From: Helopsaltes ochotensis
Taxonomy: Eukaryota; Chordata; Aves; Passeriformes; Locustellidae
Direction: 5' to 3'
DNA: 64,000 nucleotides
NCBI GenBank assembly: GCA_013400155.1
Contig: VXBM01000428.1
Span: forward strand, 530,038-594,037
In this document: piece after piece, positions 24,601 through 36,884 of the stretch
How positions within the stretch are numbered: the first letter of the stretch is position 1
How the letters are laid out: every line of letters begins with the position of its first letter
Notes under the pieces: model-generated
What the model was told of the DNA's origin: nothing
Databases searched by the model: none
What the model saw: the letters and a program-made list of their open reading frames with translations, nothing else
Program-made: the position numbers and the translations under genes

Positions 24601-27340
24601 AAAACCCACTGAAATTGGCTGTGGTTTCAATTCATGCCCACAGGGTATGAGCACATACTGCTATGAGCAAGAGCAAATTTAGGAGGATCAATTGCAAAAT
24701 AAAATTCCTCTGAATTTCTAAAAATACTTATTCCTCCCTTGCCCTTTCTCTCTTTCTGTACCACAAGACAAATGTAATGGCTTTCTTATCTTTCCCTTCT
24801 GCTCCATAGGTACCAGCTGTCTTTATATATTCCACTGAACGAAATAATTAAATAAATCCCAGAACAGTCCTTCTGAACCTTTTTTCTGCTAGTAATGAAA
24901 TCTTCTCTCATTAAAAAAAGTACCTGGCTCTGCACCTTGCTGTGATTTGTAGCATGATTTCTATGCATTCAAAGGCAACATTTCACACATGCATTAGCAC
25001 TTTACTTTACATCTGTAAATTAGGTAGGTGTTAAATCTGCAAATATCCCTCCTGGTGTAAGTATTTTATTACTGCTCTCTTTTCTTCTCTCCAGGAAAAC
25101 TCCAATAAAAATTATTTTGTATCATTGCAGTATTCCAGCTACTGGAATTATTTACACCTTGTCTTACTGTGATATTGACCTTCACCCAAATATTTGCATA
25201 GCAGCAATGTAGTAAGTAAATTAATTTTAAAAAGTGAGAAATCTGATTTCATTCCAAGCTGAGAGAATTCAAAACCATCCTTATATTTTCTGAAAAGTGT
25301 TCTAACAGATGTGCTGTTAAGAATATTTGAGCTTTGGTGCTAATAGAAAATGAAGGTATATAGAAATTTTAAGAAGAAACCTTCTGATTCATTGAAGCTC
25401 CAGCTCTATGCAACCAGTGATGCAGAACCTAGGGATTCAAAAGAATGACAGCATCACACAGCTTTTCACAGTAAAATACACTTAACCTGTAAGACATGAT
25501 GTTTGAGCTAAAAAGGGAAGGGGAAATAAATAAAAAAATCTGTTTAGTTTTAGTCCTGTTGGGTAGTTGAGGATGATGCCTTCAGAGATTCCTTAGTCTC
25601 AGTCACATTGATTATTCTTAATTTCCTTTCTGGTTTACAACCTAGGGGCCTAGTTTCAAGAACTGTAGCTATTAGTTTTGTTATTTGGGCAATTAATCTA
25701 GACCTTGATCTCAATGTTTGCTACTGAAATTATTTTAAAAGCATATCTTTCAACATTGTGTGATATTTTATAGCTACAGCCTCAGTAAATAGCAAGTGAT
25801 TTCCATTGCCTGGCATTACTTATGAAATAAAACAGCCTTTTCTTCTTGCAGGAAATGAAGTCAGATTGCCCCTCTCTAGTTCTTTTAAATGGTGCATGTG
25901 CCTCATTTTAATAATGTATTTACATCTCAGTGACTTTTAGTAAATGGTGGCATTGAAACCTTTGTGGACTGAGAGGTTTTCCAAGGCAGAGGTGGAAGAT
26001 GGACAATAAGAATTTGCTGTTTTGAAGCTGTCGTATATGGGACAATGCCTAGATTTGCCAAGCTGCATATATTGAATATAAAAGCTACCTGTATTAGTTA
26101 CCATGATATGTGCCAGGTACCAGAGGTACAAGACATTAGGTCAGACATAAACACAGGAGTCAAGCAGCAAGCCATTTCTCAGAAATAAATTGAGCTGCCT
26201 GTCCCTCTTCAGGAGGGAACACATTCCCTTAATAAAATACTCAGTACATTTTACAATTGCTCCATAAGAAAATGAATAGCAAAAGAATTAAACCTTCTGC
26301 AAAAAGTTATGCTTCTGATGCAAACTGCAGTTTAACTAGCAATTGATGCAGATATGTACCACACATACTAATCATTAATCTAAAAATGGATAGAATTTGT
26401 GAAAAGCCCTCTTTGTGAAAAGACATTACCACTGATAGTTAATTTCAAAGGAATCTATCAGAACTATCAGACTATGCACGAGGACCAAATTTTGGCAGTA
26501 ATTATGTTTACTTGACAATTTCTACAAATATTCTCCAGTTTAATTACAGCAGAAATAATGTTAATAATAGCAGTAATGACAACATCACCAACAGAAAAAT
26601 AACAACAATAACATTATAATAACAGTTACAATATTAATTTTCATAGTGATGATGATAATACTATAATTACTGTCTCAAGTTGATAAAATAAATCTCAGCT
26701 GCCTAAAATGACAATTTCTATAAAAATCTCTGAACTTTTATAATTTCTACCTTTGGTCTGTATTATCAAGTACGGGAAGAAAATACTGTCAAATAATGAA
26801 AATTAGTTTACTTTTTAATAATTTCCAAGCTGGATTGAGGAACAGTCCTGGAAAGCTAAAGAAAGCCTGCTCTCACTGTATTTTCAGTTCAACTTTTAAG
26901 TGAAAGTGATTTAAATAAACATCAACAAAAGCCACCAAAACCTTTGGTTTTGTGACATCTCAGGTAGAGAACCACAGTGAAATCATAAATGTGTTAGCAT
27001 TGGAAAATTACCAAAAGCTTACTTGGTGCTGAAAAAAAAAGAAATATGGGGGACAGTCCAAACCAGTAAAGTTATAATGCTTGAACTAAAAAAAGTCATC
27101 ATTCTGACGCCAAAATATGACAATCATAACAATGTGTTTTAGCTCTAATGCACTCTGGCAAATGCTATACACATAAGAATTTAGCAACATCAATTTAGCA
27201 CTAACAAGTTCAAGCACCAAATATTTCAAATCAGTGGAATATACTATCTGTATGTAATTCTGAAGTCAACTATGCTGATGAACTATGATCAGTTTTTAAT
27301 AATGTGGGTGGATGTGTTTAAAAATTAAGTAAAGCCAAAC

Positions 27341-27367
27341 AATAATAATAATAATAATAATAATAAA
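27341..27367. repeat. (AAT)n microsatellite
   Basis: About nine AAT units in a row, seen directly. Confidence 0.95.
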
Positions 27368-28033
27368 ATATGATGTCTCAGCTTACTTCAAAAAGACTGT
27401 TTGTTCTGGTATATACAAGAACAATTCTGAAGGATACGTGCCACAATACCAGTAATTTACTGGATTCTTTCTTATTGATTAGTTCTGACTGCTTTATTCT
27501 AACTACAATAATTGTTTAGAACAGCTGTTCTTGCCTTCCATCTCAGTCTGCAGAAGTTTAAGAAAATTCAACTGTCCCTTCCCTGTGAAGCTCCAAAAGT
27601 GGAGCTCACGGAAACTTTTCAAGATTTGCAAGTGTCTAAGCTTTAAAACATAAACAAGTTACAGATAAACTGTGAGAAACAGACCAAGGGCACCAAATCC
27701 AGTCTAACATTTACACTTAGAACAAAATCATATAATTTCTTTAAAAATTTTACCCATCATGATCCTAAAAATGTTTAAACTCCTATTTTTTCTATGTGCT
27801 AGATGCACAAAACATCTTGATATGGATAGAAAGACACTGCTTTTTAAAAATCCCTTTACACTTTACAGGCATTTATTTGGGCATCAAGATTATCCTTGTA
27901 TTAGAGTAACTTTTATTTACTTATAGTAATCCAGTTGGCTTGGATTTATACATGTATAAAAAATAAATTTGTGTAAATTTATGTGTGGTTACACAGATAC
28001 TCATGCACGTGTGTACGTACACACACCCACCCT

Positions 28034-28525
28034 TGCCACCCGACTGAGACAAGGCTTCAAAGAGGGGCTGCAAAAGGAATCCAAGCACGGAGCCTTAAGT
28101 CAAACCTGAGCAAAAACAGGTCAGAGTTCAAGTTGAAGTTAAAGTTTATTGAAGTCTAAGCTGAAGTCAGGGTAAAAGGCATTGAAGTCTAAGTCTAATT
28201 GAAGCTACTGAAGCCATTGAAGTCAGGGTAAAAGGAACTGAAGTCAGGTATTATTCTCACAGTACAGTGTTATATACTTGTTAGAGCTCAAAAGAGGCCA
28301 CAGCCCAAAACAGTCACAAGACTTTTCTCACCAACTACAGACAGCCTATTGTTTGTATTATTTGGCAGCTTTTACACAATTACATAGTTTTAAAGACCTT
28401 GACAGTTACATACGCAGCTCTCTTCTTAGCTCTTTTTCATATCTGCGGTCACTCCAGGCTAAGATATCCCAATTCACAAGCTCCACCATGCCCCCCTAGT
28501 TCATCTCTTATCTGTTTTCCTACGC
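28034..28525 (-). mobile_element. Solo LTR-like block of an endogenous retrovirus, minus strand
   Basis: Read on the minus strand the block has the parts of a retroviral LTR in order: about 240 nt of U3-like sequence, a TATATAA promoter-like box (28270-28276), then an AATAAA signal about 120 nt later (28147-28152), then about 110 nt of U5-like sequence ending near TGCC on the plus strand at 28034. Between TATA and AATAAA sit imperfect tandem units containing GAAGTCAGGGTAAAAGG (plus strand; around 28162 and 28219). No gag, pol or env lies alongside, so it would be a solo LTR. The exact ends and target-site duplication are not resolved, because CA-rich simple sequence flanks both sides. No viral protein is encoded. 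Confidence 0.5.
28162..28248. repeat. Imperfect tandem repeat inside the LTR-like block
   Basis: Two copies of a roughly 28-nt unit, at about 28162-28190 and 28218-28247, share AGTCAGGGTAAAAGG and end in TGAAGTC. Shorter GAAGTCTAAG-type pieces lie between them. Confidence 0.8.
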
Positions 28526-28539
28526 ACCATTCACACACA

Positions 28540-28686
28540 CCCATCCCTGCAGGTGTTCAAGGCCAGAATGGAAGGGGCTTTGAGCCACCTGGTCTAGGGA
28601 ATGGTGTCTCTGTCCATAGCATGGGGTTGGAACGAGATGATCTTTAAGGTCCCTTCCAACCCAAGCCATTCTACGATTCTATGATA
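28540..28686 (+). mobile_element. CR1 LINE, 3' end fragment, sense
   Basis: The sequence reads as the last about 145 bp of a CR1: 'CATCCCTGCAGGTGTTCAAG', 'GGGGCTTTGAGCCACCTGGT', 'GAGATGATCTTTAAGGTCCC', 'TTCCAACCCAAGCCATTCTA', ending in CR1 tail units (ATTCTAYGATTCTATGAT). It lies directly next to the LTR-like block, which may have inserted at its 5' edge. Confidence 0.93.
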
Positions 28687-28761
28687 TACGTACATGCACA
28701 TATATATATTCATATGTCTACATATACACATGTACATTTGAAACTATTTTTACATATATAG

Positions 28762-28936
28762 TGAATCATAGGATTGCTCAGGTTGGAAAAGACCTCTAAG
28801 ATCATTGAGTCTAAGATATTTTTTTATACAACAGGATTGGCACTTTGTGCACAAGCATGTGTATATGTTTATGGTTGATGTTGATGATCTTAGAGGTCTT
28901 TTCCAACCTAAATGTTTCTGTGACTCTGTAATACAT
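28762..28936. mobile_element. Two CR1 3' ends in inverted orientation
   Basis: The left arm (from about 28762) reads as an antisense CR1 end (AATCATAGGATTG, then GGTTGGAAAAGACC). The right arm (to about 28936) reads as a sense CR1 end followed by 'TTTCTGTGACTCTGTA'. Bases 28781-28804 and 28885-28908 are exact reverse complements over 24 bp, with 80 bp between them. A transcript could form a hairpin here. Confidence 0.85.
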
Positions 28937-31900
28937 AAATACTCTGCTGTTGATCAGGACAATGTGTTTTCTGTGAAGGAGAGAACAAAAGACACGGATA
29001 GATTTGCTTTCTTCCATTAGCACACATGACAAACAAACAAATCTTTTTACAAATACAAACTTTGGCTTGAACTCTGAATGACGTTGAAGTTTTAACAAAG
29101 TAGTCATTCACCAGGATGGCAATGAAATATTGTTTTCTAAGCACAGTAAAAAAAAAACAAACAACTTTTGTTTTCCAATTTATTTAAATTCTCCTTTTTG
29201 GCATTTATTATTGTTAAATACCTGTACTCTGACCTAGGTAACTGTACTTTCTAGATGTGCAGTTTGAATGAAACAGAGAAGCTCATGCAACAAACTTAAA
29301 ATTTCCAATTCAAACACCCCACGGTACAAAAACACTTCAGACAATGCTGACAGGAGTTTAGTTCTCCCTTATGTTGTCAAAGACATGGTATGCATGCCCA
29401 CCCCCTAACACCTTTAAAAGGAGTCTATAGCCACCTTTGACTATTCCAGCCATGTGAACCCAGCACCCTTCTACCCTTGAACTTTTACAGCTCAACAGTT
29501 GCAGAGAGGATTTCACCTTCATCTCTTCTCACTTGGAGTGTCCATCCCTGTTATTTTCCTAGTTCTAACCTGATAAAACCCACAGCATATTGTTTTTATT
29601 GGTACTGTAGAGTTGTTTCTCAAGTTGACAATGAAACTCTGATCAAAAGGTGTCTCTATGATTTACAATAATCCACACATTCATATGTGTGGATGTGAAT
29701 GACAGAATTCTGCCAAAAATTCTCACTGCAAAACTGCAGTGTCCTTACACAGAAAGGCTGGAATAGAGCTGCTGTTTCACTAAAACATCCTATATAATCT
29801 TGAAAACATTGAGCCCTTGAAGTCTGTTCCAGTGAGGAGGTTCTTTGGTCTGAGGTCATGACTGAGCGTTTCAAATAAATTTTCCATATCATACTGGTAT
29901 GGATGAAAATGTTGTTACTCTTTTTTGCATTGCACAAGTATTTATTACTTCCCACCCTGGCACTTATTTGATGGAATTACTCTTTCTAACAGTTCTATTG
30001 TTTCCCCTGCTCTGAGCATGACACAGGACTGGCATCGGTCTCCTCCTTCACTGCCAAGTCTGTAGGCAGCTACCACAATATTTCACAGACAGGTGTACAA
30101 AGCATCTGTACTGCAAAATGACCCTTTTCTTCCTGAAATAACTGATTTTTTTTTTAACTCCTCTCCACCTTCTTAATCCCTAGTACTTAAATACACATTT
30201 GGTCTGGAAATCCCATATCTATCTCAAACTCTAATTGCTCAGACAGAATTTAGAAGATCTTTCAGCTGGCATTCAATCTATAGGTTTCCCAAATGCTTTC
30301 ACATCCAGCTCAGCATGCATGCACTTCTTCTTTAACATACTTTCATATGTCTTTCATTAATTTTACTGGAAGACAAAAGTCTAAGAATTTGGAATTCAGA
30401 CTCACTAAAAAAAGGAAGAGTCTGTATTACATTGGTTTGATATCCAGAATTCTCTGTATTTGAGTCTAAACTCAGAATGTTTATAATAGTTATAATAGCA
30501 AAATCAGTTTATCCATTCAAAATAACTCCTATACTTAAGGGTAAAAAGAAAAATTAGGTTCTGTTTCTTGAACTTTTTGTGTAAATCAGATAATTTTAAT
30601 TATACTCAGATCTAAGAAATTGAAGAGCTGGAACTCAGTCTTCAAGGTTATATTCTTTATTCCAGCACTAAAACATTTTAAAAAACTCTTCTAGTCCAGG
30701 AGATTATGGAGAGTCAGGCCACAAATGGTATTCCTAATCTTTAACTGTTTCAGAGATTTAAGAAGCCCCAGGAGGAAAATATTTTATATTAGACTCTTCA
30801 AGATGGAGTGTGACACATCACACATCAGGGTTTTCAGGAGACAACCTCATGTCTCTATTTTCCATTTTTTGTACCAAGTAAAAATATTTCAGACTACTCT
30901 GATGTAGGATATCCAAGGTATGGATTAAAATTTCGAACTGAATTTGAAATATATGGAAACCATTGATATGAAGGAGCCCTCAAATAGTTACTGCAAATCT
31001 AACAGCATAATAAACAGATTAATGTAAATTTAATAATTTTAATTGATACTCATCATCTTACTTGAGAAATCTAAACCAAAATAAAATATTTAAAAATTAA
31101 ATATTTAAAAAATGTTTTCTTTATTTTAATGTATTTTTCATTGCTAGAAAAAAAAATCAGTATATTTCCCATTTCTAAACCTTGGAAATGACATTATATA
31201 GTCCTCTCTTGGGAAATTGCTAAGAGGTTTTTGCAGGCACAAAAGGCTCAGCGAGTCCTTAAAGTACTAAAAGCCATCCTAGCTTTGAGATAAAAATTCT
31301 AGCTTTTCTGAAAAGGTAAAAAAAAAATTGAAGTGTTCAGTCCCATTAATCATACAGAAAACAACCTGTACCAACTAAAAGAAAACACTGTTAGTATTTT
31401 TTTTTCTTTTAAAGATGAAGACACCACCAGAAATTAAATCCTTTCCATTTTGGTGTTGCACTGTGTTTCTTGCATTCTCCCTTTTATTAAAATTAATCAA
31501 GGCTTGCAGTCTTGTGATTTCTAATACCATTTGTAGAGATGTGTATGCGTGTCAGCCTTGAACTGACTCCCTGTCTGCACTCCAGCTCCTTCAGAGTGCT
31601 GAAGCATCTGGAAAAAAAAAAAATTAAGGGTCCATTTACCAACTATTCCTCTTCCTTGCCTATTCCCAAACCAAACCCACAAAATTTTATAAGAGCTTGG
31701 AATGTTTTTAGTTTCATTTAAAGCATGTATAATTTTGCTTACTTTCTCCTCTGAAAGAACCATAAGAAAACAATTGGAAAAAGAGCCTGAAGAGAGATAT
31801 GGTATTTTTTTGGCTCAGCTGTGAGCAACAAAGAGCTAAAAATCTCCCAGATGCATTGGAAGACAAAGTCAGGGACAAGGACAGTGATTTTCATCTCACA

Positions 31901-34900
31901 TATCTAGGCAGGTATGAAATAGTTTCCTACATTTGATATAGTCACTCTTTCTATACAGTCAATACCAATAAACATGGTGGGGGCAGCTCATGTTAGCTTT
32001 TTCCTTTATGAAGAGACTGTGTTCCCTAAGTTTCTACTCTTTAAAGATTACAAACAGACCTTAATTAACTATCTCAGGTGTCAGCTAGGAGGCCACAGCT
32101 GTTAAGATAAATCCCATTCAGGCTATCTTCATTTCTTTGAACATATTGGCTTCTGTGTCCCTACAGTGAAACTGAATCTATTAATGACAGCTTCAAAATC
32201 CCCACATTGCTCTGCAATGTGTAATATGTATAAACAATTTCCAGTAAAGCTGTATAGTTTAAATCAGCTTCAGTTTGGGTATTCTGTCTTTAAAGGATGG
32301 AACTGATTTACAATGATATATTTTCATTGACCTTAGTGAGGTGAGGATGCCACCCACAGCTCTCCTGAGTGAATTTTTAATATATTGCAATAGAACAACA
32401 GCTTGCAAGTGTAATAAAGAAAAATTAATGTTAACTTGCAGCCGACTGTGAGCAAGTATCAAACTCAAACATTCCAGATTTTAGGAGGGTTAAATCTAAG
32501 GAGACCAATGTTTTTATTTCTACCCTCCCTCAATAAGGTCTTTATTTTCAGATGGATTATGCAATTGTTGCTTTTTTCCGTCACCTGACAAGTCAATTCT
32601 CCCCCTCCTTTAAAATTAAGTCTGAAGCAGGATTTTGTTTGTTTAAAGCAGGGTGGGGCTAGGGGTAGGGGTGGGGGTGTGGACATTGCAGAGCTTGGGC
32701 TGAAATAAATGTTTCCCTTGGATCTCCGTTGCATTTACCGGGGTGTCTCAGACAAATTTTTTCATTTGAGTGTTGAGCTACATTTCTTACTTTCCAGAAA
32801 AGTGCCACAACTGCTAGATCATGGATATTCTGTCACTCAGTGTTATGAATGTCTTCTTCTGACACATTTTATCTTGCAAAAATTATGAAATACTTATAAA
32901 GAGAAACCATTCTGAGGGAATACAGTAATGCTTAAGCCAACAAACAATCCTCCTTGGTTTTGCATTCTGTTCAAAACAAAACGATTTAAAATGAGACACG
33001 GGAAGAATCAGCTCAAGAACGTGAAAAGCACAAAGGATAAGGGATTATTCTGAAAGGCTGAAAATCCCAGTTCAGATTTCTGTAGGATGCTGGAAATACC
33101 TGGGAGTCATGAATGAATGGCTTGTATAAAAGATAAAGTATGAAATGCACTGCATCCAGCACCCCACTTCTAAAGCTGACCCTGATTTTATCCAGAAGAG
33201 AATATTTGGTAAACTCAGGGTCTGAATATCTTTGGGACTAATGGCATTACGTTTTTCAAGAAATAAAGTATTTACAGATGCACAGATGTGTGTTCACACT
33301 TCTACATGCTGTTTCCAGCTTTTGTTTGACATTCAGTTGCTGAAATCTGCTACTTAGGCAGATGCTTGACATCCAAATCTTCCCTTGAGACCTATATTTT
33401 GTAGTACATCAGATTTTGGCTGGGCCAAATGAGATTTCAGAGATTCACTTCTTCTGAAGGTTTGAGTTCTCTCTCTAAATACAGGTAGCCAGAATGGAGT
33501 AACCTAAACTAAAGGCCATTTGTACAACACCATCCTCTGTATGTTACTGCAGTATTTAACTGTTCTGGAAGCTTCTGCCAGGCAGTGGTCTTTGATTCCC
33601 TAAGCCAAGTGAAGCAGCATGGCTCGTGAACAGGCAAATACTTTCCCTAAAGCACTCTGGTGAATCCAATCTACACAGCACTTGAGGGACACTCGTCTTT
33701 TTGGCTCCATATGTTCTGTCTGTGTTCTCAATATACATTTACACTGTGTGTGGGTTTTCCAGTAACAAGTGTGTGTAATGACATTAGAGCTGTGTTGCTG
33801 AAAATGTGTGGGGATGGAGGCTTGCTGGGGTAGCATGAAAAGACAATGGTGGCATAAAGGGAGTTGAATCTGGGGCAGTTTCATCTCCGTGGTTTATTGG
33901 AGCAGCCCTGGAGCATGTTCTCTTCATAATAAAGCAGGAAAATTGACTGACAGCCTTACAGACTTACCCTTTTTTTTTTTTTCAAATAATAAATTTGATG
34001 GAATTACTTTGGATTTGTCTGGTACTGCGGATCAATTTAGCTCATTCTTAACTTTATTTAGGATAATAGATGACATACAACCTTGGAGTTTTTCAAAGCA
34101 GCTATATGACTTCACAAATTTTATACAAATCCACATTTTTCCCTATATATTACCCCTATACATCTTTGAAGAAGATCTGACTGTTATTTGGCACTCCTAG
34201 ATGCTCTTAGTATCATTAGAGTACAATTAGTTCCCCTTTCTAACAGTATGGTTTTCTCTGACACCTATTTCTTTTAGGATTATTTACATCAGAAGGAGGT
34301 GGGCTTGACTACAGTATTAGGTACTACAGTGTAGACAACCACCAGAAGCACAGCTGTTAACACCTGTACTAAATATCTAAACTGCTGTACATACCCAGGA
34401 GAGGCATCCTGAACAATCTAAAGGACCTTGAGTAAATTTGTCCATTTCAAATTATTACCAGTTAAAGACAAAATCAATGTCAAATGAAATCAGGCACAGA
34501 CAATTCTTCCACTGAGTAAATAAGTACAAATAGTCCTTAACTTCTCTTATAGCTGTTTTAGCATAGCTAAACCACTACTGCTTGAAGTTAAAATAGCAAG
34601 GAAATGAAAGTATGCAAAGAAGGTTTCCCTTCATTTTCATTTTTGCCTCCACCCCACCCTCACCTTGTACAAGATTGGAATAAAGATGTAGACCCAGATT
34701 GGAAGTATATCCATACACAACCTGTGGAGATTTTGATCAGGCCAGACCCGACCCTTTCCCAGTCCCTTGAGCTTCGAAGATGCAGGAGTTTGTCACTGCA
34801 GCTCAGTGATAACTGCAGAGGCTGAGCAGAGCTCAGCAGGTTTGGTGCAAGCTGTGCTAACACAGCTCTCTGACAGATTGGAGCTGGCTCCCATCCACCT

Positions 34901-35734
34901 ACCCTGGAGTACAGACAAAACAAGTTCACATCTATCTGCACGTGTTCATAAAAGCCAACGCACAGCTGCACAGCCCAAAAGAGGAAGGGAGTGGCTCAGG
35001 CTAGAGGCTCACCCTGCTTCCTACACATTCACTGCCTAAAAAAGGAAAGGCAGCTCAATATTCCGGAGCGAAAAAAAAAAGCTCTGGCTTGACTTGTTTG
35101 ATGATACAACAGACAGAAAGTTGTGCAAGAAGTTTGCCTTTCAGAGATGTGTGGGGCTGCACTTCCCTGCGCAGAGAGCCAGGGCTAAATGGCACAGCTA
35201 ATCCTTCTGGGTATGATTCCTGCTTTAGTCTTTGAGCCTCCTTTAGGTCAGCCGGCTGCGAAAAGAAGGAGAAAATGCTTGGTGGGAAGGGGAAAGTAAA
35301 GCACTGTGCACATGTATTTGTCTCCATATTTCTCCCGTATGAACACTAGGTAAGAATTAAAATCTGTTAAGAATTTAGTTTTGTGTATCTCTTCTTTGTG
35401 AATTCTATTTCATTCCCTGTAATGGTAGAATTTACAATAAATATATTTTATATACAATTTTAATGAATTTCAGCTCACCTTCTTGGTCTCAGCTTTAAAT
35501 TTTCCATCCAATTTAAACTAAATTCACAGAAAAATAATATTATTGCTATTACTGAAGGAAAGACAAACAAAATGGCATCTGTGGAAGAAACATATGCAAA
35601 TTTATCCCTTCTTGGCTTGTTCAAAAGCTATATGAGCCTTAAAAAAGTGTGAATAGAGTTAAGTTTTTATTACGATCAGCTGGAAAAGGACATAAAATGA
35701 CTGAAAGAGCCTAACGTTCAAGGGACTACAATTC
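28937..35734. other. AT-rich non-coding block
   Basis: No supported gene. One plus-strand segment, 30754-30877, has a good acceptor (CTGTTTCAG) and a GTAAAA donor around 41 open codons, but nothing else supports it. The G-quadruplex motif at 32651-32677 is the most distinct sequence feature. AT-rich simple sequence is frequent (30560-31140). Confidence 0.5.
32651..32677 (+). other. G-quadruplex motif
   Basis: Five runs of three to five G (32651-53, 32655-58, 32662-65, 32668-71, 32673-77) are separated by loops of 1 to 3 nt. This meets the standard intramolecular G-quadruplex pattern with unusually short loops, which favours stability. Confidence 0.85.
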
Positions 35735-36884
35735 TGTGAGAGACTGGATCAGAGGACAAAGGAAGAGCAAATGATGTCCTCTACCTGGACTTCTGTGAGG
35801 CCTTTGATAAGGTGCCCCACAACATTCTTACTTCTAAATTGGCAAGATATGGGCTTGATGAATGGAATATTAGAATGATGAGGAATTGGGTGCAGGGGCA
35901 ACTTCAAAGAGCTGTAGTCAATGGCTCTATGTCCAAATGGAGCTCAGTAACCAGTGGTGCTCCTTAGGGGTTCATACTGGGTCCAGAATTGTTTAATATG
36001 TACATCCATGATCTACAGAGCCGGACCAAGTGCACCCTCAGCAAGTTTGGAGATGACACCAAGCTGAGTGGTGCAGTTCACACTCTGTCATCTGAAACCT
36101 CAACGAGCTCAAAAAGGGGGCCTGTGCAAACCTCATGAACTTCAAAAGGCTATGTGCAAGGTGCTGCACCTGGTTGAGGGCAATCCTCAGAGACAATATG
36201 ACTGAGATGGATTTGAGGGTATCCATGGGTGAAAAAATTGGTCAGGAATCAGTAATGGGTACTTGCATCCCAGAAGGCCAACCACATCCTCGTCTGCATT
36301 ACAAAAAGATGTCCAGCAGGTAAAAAGGAGGTGATTCTGCCCCTCTATTCTGTTCTACTGAGTGTCCACCTGAAGTACTGTGTTCACTTCTGGGGTCCCC
36401 AGTACAAGAAACATGGATCTGTTAGAGCAGATCTAGATGAGAGCCACAAAAATATCAGAGGGCTGAAGCACTTCTGTTTTGAAGACAGGTTGAGAGAATT
36501 GGGGGTTTTTCAGACTGGAGAATAGAAGGCTCTGTGGAGACCCTAGAACAGCCCTTAATATAAGAGGGCTTATAAGAGAGATGAAGAACAACTTTTTACC
36601 AGGGTCTCTAGTGGCAGACTGAGGCAAAAAGGTATTTAATCTAAAGAGGGTAGATTGAGGATGGGCAGAAGGAAAAAACTCTTTACTGTAAGGCTGGTGA
36701 GAAACAGGAATAGATTGCTCAGAGAAATTGTTTAAGGCGATGTGTTAAGAACCCATCCCTGGAAGCGTTTCAGTGCAGGTTGGGTTTTGAGCAGCCTGAT
36801 CCAGTGAAAGGTGTCCCTGCCCATGGCAGGGCAGCTGGAACAAGATAACATGTCAGGCCTCTTCCAACTCATACCAGTCTATGG
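35735..36884 (+). mobile_element. CR1 LINE, 5'-truncated, with decayed reverse-transcriptase region
   Basis: This is the longest CR1 copy in the window. Near 35780-35830 the plus strand encodes a reverse-transcriptase motif of the form YLDFCEAFDKVPHNIL. Further on are remnants of the 'GxPQGxxLGP' motif, in which the Gln codon is now a TAG stop (35967-35969), and of the catalytic FADD-type box, now FGDD, near 36049. The rest follows the usual CR1 order to the 3' end ('CTGCCCATGGCAGG' near 36815, then CTTCCAACTCA). The protein is inactivated by the stop and by frameshifts. The 5' half of the element, including ORF1 and the endonuclease part, is missing, as is usual for CR1. Confidence 0.95.

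Larger units (their letters stand above)
20726..28033. other. AT-rich non-coding block
   Basis: No gene that I can support. It contains the SINE-like relic at 21592-21648, a possible ancient repeat at 24145-24180, A-runs near 23079-23093, a degenerate AAC/AAT-rich patch at about 26560-26665, an (AAT)n microsatellite and scattered short open frames without splice context. Confidence 0.5.
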
